Below, piece after piece: positions 14,907 to 22,200 of a stretch of DNA of 64,000 bases. The notes beneath the pieces were generated by a model. It was not told the DNA's origin and searched no databases. It saw nothing but the letters and a program-made list of their open reading frames with translations. Every line of letters starts with the position of its first letter. The first letter of the stretch is position 1. The position numbers and the translations under genes were made by a program. The DNA is from Pleodorina starrii (taxonomy: Eukaryota > Chlorophyta > Chlorophyceae > Chlamydomonadales > Volvocaceae). The DNA lies in assembly GCA_030267565.1 (NCBI GenBank), contig BRXU01000065.1, forward strand, positions 142,631-206,630, in the 5' to 3' direction.

Positions 14907-15925
14907 TCCGCCACCATCTGGGCGTTTCGTAAAGACCAGGCTGCAAATTGAGGGCGAACCGTGTTTTCATACAAGTCGATAAGATCGTGCAGACGCATTT
15001 CAAGATCAGAGGCGCGCAAAGATGATCCTAGGGAGATGCTGCGATCTGGGTAAGCCTGTATGCACCCGGACATGGCGTCTATCCACATCTCCCGCATCAT
15101 CTCCGGCAACAGCATTGCTTGATCTGCAAACGGATCGTCATCCTGCATCCGGTGGCGAAGGCAAGCAGCCATGCCCCCATCCGCCCGTCCCTGTAAACGC
15201 GCAGAGACATGAGCGTGCATATCTCGCGAATACCGTACCGTTAAGCCATGCATCTCCGCCCGATAAACCAGCGCACGATCTTCACTGGAGTCCAAAACCG
15301 GTAGCCCGCCTATCTTGAAATAGCAGTCGGCGCGTATGGCCATCGAAGCGCCTGATTCCATGTAATGAGGTTTTTCTGACCCGTGAAGCTGACGTCCTGT
15401 AATCTGATCCAAACAATGGCGGATGAGATGGAGATAGCCGCTGTATGCCTTCTCTGCACGCGTGATGCGCGCCCCTGATTGCGTTGCCAGGACGTGAGGA
15501 ACATCGGCAGAGATGGCCCCGCAGATTAGATCAGCCCCAGCCCGGACTGCAACGGCCGCCGCCTGAATCCAATTGGCACATGGAACTGCGTCAGCATCTG
15601 TGGTCATCAGCAGTCCTCCTGGACGTGCAGCCAAATCCATTGCCATACGCCGAGCCCGTCCTGCGCTAGCCTGAGGCGTAGAAAAAGTTACAGGACGGAC
15701 CGAGACTTTAAGCGCCGGGTGATAGAATGATCGAGCGATTTCCACGCTGGCGTCCGTACAGTTGTTTGCCAGCACGATAGCTGTGACGGGAACCAGACAG
15801 TTCGAAGCAGCTTGCGCCAACGCAGTCAACAAAGCGGACAGCCGATCCTCTTCGTTGCGGACAGGAATGGCGATATCAACATGGGAGATCTTCGGATCTC
15901 GGTCGCTTTCCAACGAGTTACTCAT
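14903..15925 (-). CDS. GT2-family glycosyltransferase
   Basis: 340-residue cytosolic or peripheral glycosyltransferase. GT-A start V-D-I-A-I-P-V-R-N-E-E-D-R-L, the DxD metal site in M-T-T-D-A-D-A-V-P, and acceptor region S-E-D-R-A-L-V-Y-R. The start at 15925 follows GAGAA and fits better than a TTG at 15940. It is overlapped by the truncated acyl-CoA dehydrogenase-like gene. In other alphaproteobacteria such clusters modify an envelope lipid or glycan; here the cluster is broken, so activity may be isolated. Confidence 0.75.
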   Translation of the reverse strand: MSNSLESDRDPKISHVDIAIPVRNEEDRLSALLTALAQAASNCLVPVTAIVLANNCTDASVEIARSFYHPALKVSVRPVTFSTPQASAGRARRMAMDLAARPGGLLMTTDADAVPCANWIQAAAVAVRAGADLICGAISADVPHVLATQSGARITRAEKAYSGYLHLIRHCLDQITGRQLHGSEKPHYMESGASMAIRADCYFKIGGLPVLDSSEDRALVYRAEMHGLTVRYSRDMHAHVSARLQGRADGGMAACLRHRMQDDDPFADQAMLLPEMMREMWIDAMSGCIQAYPDRSISLGSSLRASDLEMRLHDLIDLYENTVRPQFAAWSLRNAQMVAE

Positions 15926-16126
15926 AGCATTCTCAACCAAAGAAAATATGTGAAGGATCCGTTGAAGCTTTTCTTTGGTTAAAAAATATCAGTAACGACA
16001 TAAACAAGATTCTATTTTAATGATCATGAGTAAATCGGCAAAGAATTGCGTTTGCATAAAAAGACATGACTGGTTCCGTTTCTTTCTAAAACGAACAGAA
16101 CATTGTACGCACTACAATAACGTTGA

Positions 16127-16158
16127 TAAATGACCGCACTAAAAAGAACGGTCATTTA
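16127..16158 (-). terminator. Hairpin after the catalase gene
   Basis: TAAATGACCG and CGGTCATTTA pair around a 12-base loop just beyond the catalase stop at 16166 on the minus strand. The loop rather than the 3' side holds the T-run, so termination efficiency is uncertain. Confidence 0.45.
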
Positions 16159-16165
16159 AAGAATG

Positions 16166-17092
16166 TTACCGCGATTTTTTATAAAGCTTCGATGCGATTT
16201 CAAACATTTCTTCAGGTGCGTAGTCCGGTGTGAATGCGGATGGAACACCTGTCAGATCGTGAATTTTCCCGCCTTCTGGCATGCCATCGATAACCTCCAG
16301 TTCCCCTGGAGGGTCGTCCGGAAGGGCAACTTCACCATTACCCCAAATGCCACGCATCTCTTCGTAGTCATCACCACTGAATGTATAGAGACGCCGATGG
16401 GACCCTTCGGCAAGATATTTCTGACACTCAGGGATGTTTCCAAGGGGGATGTTGGGAGTTGGCAAGAACTTCTCTAGCTCCACGCCAGTCAACTTTTTCA
16501 AGGCAAGGGCATATGCATGCGCATGAACCGAACCGCGGACCAGCAAATAGCCGCAAACCTCTCGACCGGTAGGATCTGTCAGACTCTCGTAAACACGTAA
16601 CTTGTGAAGACGTGCACCGCATTCAAGGTGGAAATTATGAAGCAAATCAACGATTACGTTGCCTGTGGTTGTAACAAAGTCATTGTTCCAAGAGGCCCCG
16701 TTGCTGTTGATTGGTACTGCACCACCTCCGTGGGAATAAAATGCTCCCGCCAGCCGAATATCCTTCATTGCGTCATATGGTGCGTTGGAGATATCCCCAC
16801 CGTCACCACTGTCATCTGCCTCACTGTCAGGTCCGTTTGCTAGCATAGCGACACCATTGCTGACCAACTCGACATGGCCTAACTCTTCAGCGGTAATAGC
16901 AGCGACCAGACTGTAGAAGGGGCGCAGCTTACTTTTGCTCCTGAAATTAAAGCTTTGGAACATATAGTTCCCAAGCGTCGACATTTCTCCGTATTTCCCA
17001 CCGAGCAATTCCTGCAACGCAGCAGCAGCGTTAGGATCCTGTCTCGTTGGGGAGGGCAAATCTATCTGTAGCTTATCAACGCGCAGAAACAT
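16166..17092 (-). CDS. Manganese catalase
   Basis: 308-residue non-haem catalase converting hydrogen peroxide to water and oxygen at a dimanganese site in a four-helix bundle. Likely ligands lie in I-T-A-E-E-L-G-H-V-E (Glu, His) and in F-H-L-E-C-G-A-R-L-H plus G-S-V-H-A-H-A-Y. The C-terminal arm with F-S-G-D-D-Y-E-E-M-R-G-I-W is also typical. The ATG at 17092 follows GGAGAACG. Base composition is lower in GC than neighbouring plasmid genes. It stands alone, so its own promoter in the AT-rich upstream DNA is likely. Confidence 0.92.
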   Translation of the reverse strand: MFLRVDKLQIDLPSPTRQDPNAAAALQELLGGKYGEMSTLGNYMFQSFNFRSKSKLRPFYSLVAAITAEELGHVELVSNGVAMLANGPDSEADDSGDGGDISNAPYDAMKDIRLAGAFYSHGGGAVPINSNGASWNNDFVTTTGNVIVDLLHNFHLECGARLHKLRVYESLTDPTGREVCGYLLVRGSVHAHAYALALKKLTGVELEKFLPTPNIPLGNIPECQKYLAEGSHRRLYTFSGDDYEEMRGIWGNGEVALPDDPPGELEVIDGMPEGGKIHDLTGVPSAFTPDYAPEEMFEIASKLYKKSR

Positions 17093-17508
17093 TTTTCGTT
17101 CTCCGAATTTACAGACTATAGTGAAACAACTCTACGAAGATTTTGGGGATAATACTATTCGATAAATGTTAGCCTATTGGAATTCTCGCCATATTATATT
17201 TTAGTAAACGCTGCTTAATTTTACATTTTTATTTTTCGGCATTTACGATCGTATCCTCATATTAACTCGGGAAATAAATCGAATATCGTGCATGGGCTAC
17301 GGTTCATTGTCGGTACTGAAAATCTGACAAAATTGCATTCCACCATTGGAATCGGTTTGCCGAAAATCACACCCCAGCAAGAATCTTTTCGGCATCACAA
17401 TGGCATTGATGATATAACCGCTCCCCTTTGTGGATCGTTGCAGACCCACCTTGCCACACAGATGCCGTCGGGGGGCTGTTACATCATCAATGCCTCGACA
17501 ATGCTCCC
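17093..17508. other. AT-rich 416-bp gap with one long inverted repeat
   Basis: Upstream DNA of the catalase gene. It holds no supported gene. An inverted repeat of 17 bases with one mismatch (GGCATTGATGATATAAC at 17402, GTTACATCATCAATGCC at 17478) has a 59-base spacer; it could be the ends of a small mobile sequence or a cruciform. Confidence 0.5.
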
Positions 17509-17610
17509 GGAATATCTAGCACGAAGAAAGACGACTGCCGCACCGTCACGAACCTGTTCAAATTTCCGACCCGTTCTCACCGTCCATTTTTGTTTTGTTT
17601 CGGTCGTCAT
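17509..17610 (-). pseudogene. N-terminal tetR fragment
   Basis: About 34 codons beginning MTTETKQKWTVRTGRKF and continuing V-R-D-G-A-A-V-V-F-L-R, clearly paralogous at DNA and protein level to the intact tetR at 21882. It lacks the eight-residue tandem duplication (T-V-K-K-Q-S-R) present in the intact gene and ends at Y-S. The shared upstream sequence (GAAGCTTTAGGG) runs right into the nested IS at 17630. Confidence 0.8.
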
Positions 17611-17650
17611 CGTTATTCTTGAAGCTTTAGGGTCAGGACTCGTTCTCGTT

Positions 17651-18082
17651 TCATAGCCAGAACATGACGGTTGCTGCGAGGGCGACGGCGGATAGGAATA
17701 CCTTCGGGCATCGGTCGTAGCGTGTAGCGACCCGTCGCCAGTCCTTCAGGCGTCCGAACATGATCTCGATCCTGTTGCGGCGCCTGTAACGGCGCTTGTC
17801 GTGCTTGATTGGCTTGCCGCGCGACTTCCTGCCGGGAATGCAGGGCTTTATTCCCTTGTCTTTCAATGCTTCCCTGAACCAGTTGGCATCATAGCCCCGG
17901 TCGGCTAGCAGCCACTCCGCGGCGGGCAGACTGCCCAGCAGGGCTGCCGCGCCGGTGTAGTCGCTGACTTGGCCTGCGGTCATGAAAAACCGGATCGGGC
18001 GGCCATCGGCATCGGTGACGGCGTGCAGCTTTGTGTTCATGCCGCCTTTCGTTCGACCGATCTGGCGACCGCGCCCCCCTTT
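17651..18082 (-). pseudogene. IS5-family transposase, C-terminal piece
   Basis: Carries RGRQIGRTKGGMNTKLHAV, then L-L-A-D-R-G-Y-D-A-N-W (second catalytic Asp), and R-R-Y-R-R-R-N-R-I-E-I-M-F-G-R-L-K (third catalytic residue region), ending A-T-V-M-F-W-L. This is the final two-thirds of an IS427-group transposase. Its coding sequence is interrupted at 18083 by an IS1111-type element. Confidence 0.85.
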
Positions 18083-19432
18083 ATGGATGGCCCGCCCCTC
18101 CCGCCGATCTCCGTGTAGGATGTCGGTGTTCAATGGAGGAAGGAGCGGACCATGAGCATTGTGATCGTTGGCATCGACCTGGGCAAGAACAGCTGCAGCA
18201 TCGTCGGTCTCGACAGCCTGGGGACAGTGGTGGTTCGACGGCGATTGCGTCGTGACAGCGTCATCGCGTTCGCGTCGAAGCTGCCGGCCTGCATCATGGC
18301 CATGGAGGCGTGTTGCGGCGTTCATCACATGGGACGGTCGCTGGCAGCACTGGGGCATGAGGTCCGGCTGATGTCGCCGGAATATGTCCGGCCTTACGTA
18401 AAGGCGCAGAAGAATGATGATCGCGACGCTGAGGCAATTGCCGAAGCGGCAACCCGTCCCACCATGCGCTTTGTCGAACTCAAGAGCGAGGAGCAGCTCG
18501 ACGTCCAGACGCTGCATCGGGTGCGGGATCGGCTGGTCGGAGAACGCACGTCGCTGACCAACCAAATCAGGAGCCTTCTGCTGGAACGGGGACATGTCGT
18601 GGCACAGGGCCATGCCCGGTTGCGTCACTTGCTCGCTGACCTGCTGGACCCCGCCACGTGCAGCCTCAGTGCCCGCATGGCTTTCCTGCTCGGCGACATG
18701 CGCACGCGGTGGGATGAGCTTGACCGCCGCATTGCCGCTTTTGACGCCGAGTTCTCAGCCATGGCTCGGACCGATGAGCGAGCACGGCGGCTGACAAGCA
18801 TTCCGGGCATCGGTGCGCTGAATGCCACCGCATTGGTCGCCGCTGTCGGCAACGCCGCGACATTCACGAAAGGACGCGATCTGGCCGCCTGGCTGGGTCT
18901 GGTGCCGAGGCAGGCGACAACAGGCGGCAAACCAAAGCTGCTCGGGATCACAAAGCGCGGCAGTCGATACCTGCGCAAGATGCTGATCCAAGGCGCGCGA
19001 TCTGCCATGCCAACATTGGCGAAGGCGAATACAGTAATAGGCGCCTGGCTGCGTGCGCTGCTTGTGCGCACCCATCCCAACATCGCTGTTGTCGCCCTTG
19101 CGGCGAAGATGGCCCGCACTGTCTGGGCGCTTCTGCGGCACGGGCGAAATTATGAAGCCGTGCCGCAGGCGGCCGGTTGAGGAACACGCGCCCGTCTTGA
19201 ACACAGCCGGGCGCAACGAGCTGCGAGTGGTGAAAGGAAGATGGCCTGACAGTTGATCGGCGTTGCAAAAACCTCCGGCGCAAAATGGCCCACCGAGGCC
19301 GGCCCCTTTATGAGGATTGTGACGCGCGGATCTCCATCTTGGCGGCGGCCTTTGTGCCGACATGCCGGATACGTTTGTGCAGACTGATCATGTCATCAAA
19401 AATTGCCGCTTGCAGACGGGGCGGACCATACG
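18083..19432 (+). mobile_element. IS1111-type (IS110 superfamily) element B
   Basis: About 1350 bp inserted within the IS5 transposase gene. Subterminal inverted repeats TGGCCCGCCCC (near 18088) and TGGTCCGCCCC on the opposite strand (near 19428) differ at one base, as in the IS1111 subgroup. The noncoding DNA is short on the left (68 bp) and long on the right (about 250 bp), where this subgroup encodes its guide RNA. Confidence 0.75.
18152..19180 (+). CDS. IS110-superfamily transposase (element B)
   Basis: 342-residue DEDD recombinase. N-terminal RuvC-like domain: I-V-G-I-D-L-G-K-N-S, M-E-A-C-C-G-V-H-H-M-G, and K-N-D-D-R-D-A-E-A-I-A-E-A. C-terminal Tnp_20 domain: S-I-P-G-I-G-A-L-N-A-T-A and A-A-W-L-G-L-V-P-R-Q-A-T-T-G-G. 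The ATG at 18152 follows GGAGGAAGGA. Intact, and clearly distinct in sequence from element A. Confidence 0.9.
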   Translation: MSIVIVGIDLGKNSCSIVGLDSLGTVVVRRRLRRDSVIAFASKLPACIMAMEACCGVHHMGRSLAALGHEVRLMSPEYVRPYVKAQKNDDRDAEAIAEAATRPTMRFVELKSEEQLDVQTLHRVRDRLVGERTSLTNQIRSLLLERGHVVAQGHARLRHLLADLLDPATCSLSARMAFLLGDMRTRWDELDRRIAAFDAEFSAMARTDERARRLTSIPGIGALNATALVAAVGNAATFTKGRDLAAWLGLVPRQATTGGKPKLLGITKRGSRYLRKMLIQGARSAMPTLAKANTVIGAWLRALLVRTHPNIAVVALAAKMARTVWALLRHGRNYEAVPQAAG

Positions 19433-19571
19433 TTTTCGCACGCAGGCTACAAGCCGTGCGGTGCGCCTTCAGATACGTCGCGTCGATCATGATCGTCTTG
19501 GGATCGGTGTCCTTTGCGGCCAGGCCGACCATGATCCGTGCAAAGACCCCGTTGTCACTCCAGCGCCTCCA
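19433..19571 (-). pseudogene. IS5-family transposase, middle piece
   Basis: Encodes RWSDNGVFARIMVGLAAK and T-I-M-I-D-A-T-Y-L-K-A-H-R-T-A-x-S-L-R-A-K, which holds the first catalytic Asp. It is bounded by IS1111-type element B at 19432 and element A at 19572, and continues directly into neither. Confidence 0.85.
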
Positions 19572-20960
19572 GATGGGATGGTTGCCGCCCTCTCCGGACG
19601 GCATCGCGGTGTGCCAAGATCGTGGTGTTCAACGCCACGCAAGGGAGAGGACGGCGAGATGAAGGATATTATGATCGGGGTGGACTTGGCCAAGCAGGTT
19701 TTCCAGCTCCACGGTGCACAGAGGAGCGGCGAGATTGTGTTCCGCAAGAAGCTGTCGCGTGACCAGTTTCAGCGCTTCATGGCAGCGCAGCCTGCCTGTC
19801 TGGTGGTGTTCGAAGCCTGCAGCAGCGCACATCATTGGGCACGTCAAATGGCGGCGCTCGGCCATTACGTCAAGCTGATCGCACCGCAATACGTGCGCCC
19901 TTTTGTGAAGCGCCAGAAGAATGACGCTGCTGATGCCGAGGCTATCGTGATCGCTGCGCGGCAGCCGGAGATGTGCTTTGTGATGCCCAAAACAAAGGAG
20001 CAACAGGCCAAGGCGGTCGCATTCCGGAGCCGCGAACGGCTCGTCCACCAGCGCACGGAGCTCGTGAATGCGCTCCGTGCCGTGTTCTATGAATATGGGC
20101 ATGCCTTTCCGATCGGCATCGCTCATCTGAAGCGGATGGAAGCCGTGGTCGAAGAACCGGGCAGCGACCTGCCTGAGCTTGTCATCGATGAATGCCGTGA
20201 TCTGCTGGCGCAGATTGCCGAGAAAACAGAAAGAATTGCGGCGAAGACCAAGACGCTGAAGGCACTTGCGGCCCAGACCGAAACCGCACGCCTCCTGCAA
20301 ACGATGCCTGGCGTCGGCCCTTTGACGGCGCTGGCGGTCGAGGCCTTCGCGCCCGACATGGCGGAATTCAAAAGCGGCCGAAACTTCGCGGCGTGGTTGG
20401 GGCTTGTCCCGCGCCAGAACTCCTCCGGAGGCAAGGCGCGGTTGGGGCGTATATCGAAAGCTGGCCAGAGCGATATCCGGCGCCTGCTGATCATCGGCGC
20501 GATGACCAGGACCATGGGGGGCGAACGCAGACGGATTGCGGCTGATGGTTGGATTGGGCGGCTTCTGGCGCGCAAGCCAAGGATGTTGGTCGGGATCGCA
20601 CTGGCCAACAGGATGGCCCGGCAGATCTGGGCCATGATGACACGGCGTCAAGCCTACAGGGATCCGGCGGTGGTGGCTGCGGCATGAACATCATGACGTG
20701 ATCGCTCCTCACGGATGAAGGGGAGTGTGAGAAGCCGACGACCTTGAATGGGCACAACGATCGAACAGATCCGGATCAGGAAAACCAGGACAATCGCAAG
20801 AGCCAGACAGCTCGGCTTCCAGATCAGGACCTGATCCGCTGATCACCATACCGGCCCGCGGCTTCTGAAAGTGCCGCACCGAGAGGCCTGAAAGAAGACC
20901 GCACTCGATCACTTGCCGACAGGGACGAAAGCCTCCTGCATTACGGGCGGCAACCAAAGA
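19572..20960 (+). mobile_element. IS1111-type (IS110 superfamily) element A
   Basis: About 1390 bp inserted between codons for L-Y-N-R and W-R-R-W of the IS5 transposase. Perfect 11-bp subterminal inverted repeats GGTTGCCGCCC (19580-19590) and GGGCGGCAACC (20945-20955), each a few bases inside the junction. The right noncoding end (20688-20944, about 255 bp) is the expected place of the guide RNA. Confidence 0.8.
19659..20687 (+). CDS. IS110-superfamily transposase (element A)
   Basis: 342 residues. DEDD domain: M-I-G-V-D-L-A-K-Q-V-F, F-E-A-C-S-S-A-H-H-W-A-R, and K-N-D-A-A-D-A-E-A-I. C-terminal domain: T-M-P-G-V-G-P-L-T-A-L-A and A-A-W-L-G-L-V-P-R-Q-N-S-S-G-G-K. I start at the ATG at 19659, after AGGGAGAGG, rather than the long upstream extension, which crosses the IS5 remnant. 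Intact. Confidence 0.9.
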   Translation: MKDIMIGVDLAKQVFQLHGAQRSGEIVFRKKLSRDQFQRFMAAQPACLVVFEACSSAHHWARQMAALGHYVKLIAPQYVRPFVKRQKNDAADAEAIVIAARQPEMCFVMPKTKEQQAKAVAFRSRERLVHQRTELVNALRAVFYEYGHAFPIGIAHLKRMEAVVEEPGSDLPELVIDECRDLLAQIAEKTERIAAKTKTLKALAAQTETARLLQTMPGVGPLTALAVEAFAPDMAEFKSGRNFAAWLGLVPRQNSSGGKARLGRISKAGQSDIRRLLIIGAMTRTMGGERRRIAADGWIGRLLARKPRMLVGIALANRMARQIWAMMTRRQAYRDPAVVAAA

Positions 20961-21150
20961 AGCGATTGTAGAGCGTCTTTGCCGGTCCATATTCCCTCGG
21001 CGCATCGCACCATCGCAAGCCATTGCGATTGATGAAAATAATGCCGCTTAGCACCCGCAAGTCATCCACTCGCGGACGGCCATGGCTCTTGGGAAAGAAC
21101 GGGCGAAGGCGCGCCATCTGCGCTTTGGTCAGCCAGAACAAGTTGCTCAT
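20961..21150 (-). pseudogene. IS5-family transposase, N-terminal piece
   Basis: Starts MSNLFWLTKAQMARLRPFF and continues through R-P-R-V-D-D-L-R-V-L-S-G-I-I-F-I to G-P-A-K-T-L-Y-N-R, the DUF4096-like N-terminal domain of IS427-group transposases. The start has AAGGAGACC upstream. The last native codon abuts IS1111-type element A. Confidence 0.88.
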
Positions 21151-21213
21151 CGATCAGGTCTCCTTGCGGCGGCCTGAATCACGCAAAGGGCGTAAAATCA
21201 ATGGGTCTGGAGC

Positions 21214-21882
21214 CTAGGTCATGACGGCTTCCTTGACAGGCGTTGCGTGCGCGGACAGAAAGAGACGCGTTGCTCCCCGCACAATCTCTGCTCGCTGCGC
21301 CTTGGTCGGTACAGACCCGGTAAACAAGGCATTTTGCTGGACTTGCCCCGCAACCATCGCCACGAGCTGACGCGCTGAAGGATCACCATCATGCGGCTTG
21401 ATCTGCCCCATCTTGATCCAGTCGTCGATCATGACCGAGAGCGGGGTAGTGATGTGGGCTTGAATCGCCCGATCATAGTCTGCTGCATCTTCCGGAAAGC
21501 GAAGCGCTTCTGCCGTCATGAGCCGCAGTAAGCTGAGACTGGGTTTGCTCGAGGCCCATTGCGCCAAGGCTGTCAACACCTTGGGAAGTGCCTTGTCGGG
21601 GTTGCCAGTCCGAAACTGATCGAATGACACCTGGTTGGGAATGTCAGCGATTGCTGCACGCACGACCTCCCGAAACATCACCGATTTATCCGGAAAATAG
21701 CTGTACAGCGTTGCTTTCGAAACTCGTGCAGCTCGTGAGATATCGTCGACGCTGGTGCCGGAATATCCGTCACGAAGAAAGACGACTGCCGCACCATCAC
21801 GTACGCGCTCAAATTTCCGACCTGTTTTCACCGTCCGGCTTTGTTTTTTCACCGTCTGGTTTCGTTTTGTTTCGGTCGTCAT
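21214..21882 (-). CDS. TetR/AcrR-family regulator
   Basis: About 222 residues. The helix-turn-helix is near residues 30-70 (G-Y-S-G-T-S-V-D-D-I-S-R-A-A-R-V-S-K-A-T-L-Y-S-Y-F-P-D-K), with an AcrR-type ligand domain after. The ATG at 21882 follows AAGGATG; an earlier ATG at 21888 is possible. The N-terminal arm contains a tandem duplication (T-V-K-K-Q-S-R-T-V-K) missing from the fragment at 17509. The stop codon overlaps the outer IS5-family end at 21214, so the last residues may be IS-derived. Likely autoregulated through the TAAAACGG motifs upstream. Confidence 0.85.
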   Translation of the reverse strand: MTTETKRNQTVKKQSRTVKTGRKFERVRDGAAVVFLRDGYSGTSVDDISRAARVSKATLYSYFPDKSVMFREVVRAAIADIPNQVSFDQFRTGNPDKALPKVLTALAQWASSKPSLSLLRLMTAEALRFPEDAADYDRAIQAHITTPLSVMIDDWIKMGQIKPHDGDPSARQLVAMVAGQVQQNALFTGSVPTKAQRAEIVRGATRLFLSAHATPVKEAVMT

Positions 21883-21970
21883 CGTCATCCTTGAAGCTTT
21901 AGGGCAGTGCACGTGATGACGCATGATCGCGTCTGATATGCCTGGTTGGCACAGATTGCCGGCGTAACTC

Positions 21971-22060
21971 TTTAAAACGGCAGAGCTTCGCTTGTGTCCG
22001 TTTTAGAGAATCATGCTTCATAATCAACTCGCTACTGGAGAGGACGGGTTCTAAAACGGA
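21971..22060. promoter_or_regulatory. Candidate operator: repeated TAAAACGG motifs upstream of tetR
   Basis: Three half-sites: TTTAAAACGG at 21971, TCCGTTTTAGA at 21997-22007, and its exact reverse complement TCTAAAACGGA at 22050-22060. They lie in the gap between the tetR start and the DUF2382 gene, where an autoregulated promoter would be. Confidence 0.4.
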
Positions 22061-22130
22061 GTAAGTCCTCAAGAACCTCAGGTCCTGATCATGTTGCCGA
22101 AAAGTTTTTCAACGGACTCTTCCAGAAGTT

Positions 22131-22158
22131 GAGAGGGGTAGCTTGTGCTACCCCTCTC
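22131..22158. terminator. Strong hairpin terminator
   Basis: A perfect 12-bp stem (GAGAGGGGTAGC and complement) with a TTGT loop followed by ATTTTCTG on the plus strand. No plus-strand gene precedes it, so it either ends an unannotated short transcript or acts from the minus side downstream of the DUF2382 gene (stop 22201). Confidence 0.6.
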
Positions 22159-22200
22159 ATTTTCTGAGCAACCAGTCAGTGCGACATAATCGCAGGCTGA

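Larger units (their letters stand above)
17630..21214 (-). mobile_element. IS5-family element split by two IS1111-type insertions
   Basis: Outer ends are imperfect inverted repeats: GGGTCAGGACTCGTT at 17630 and GGCTCCAGACCCATT reading inward from 21214, flanked by TA on both sides. Inside, one transposase gene runs on the minus strand in three pieces (20961-21150, 19433-19571, 17651-18082) separated by two complete, different IS110-superfamily elements. Removing both rejoins the reading frame across L-Y-N-R/W-R-R-W and S-L-R-A-K/K-G-G. Confidence 0.85.

Noticed and set aside
17651..18628. 325-codon minus-strand frame as one gene
   Set aside because: Only its last part (17651-18082) is transposase; the rest is antisense to IS1111-type element B.
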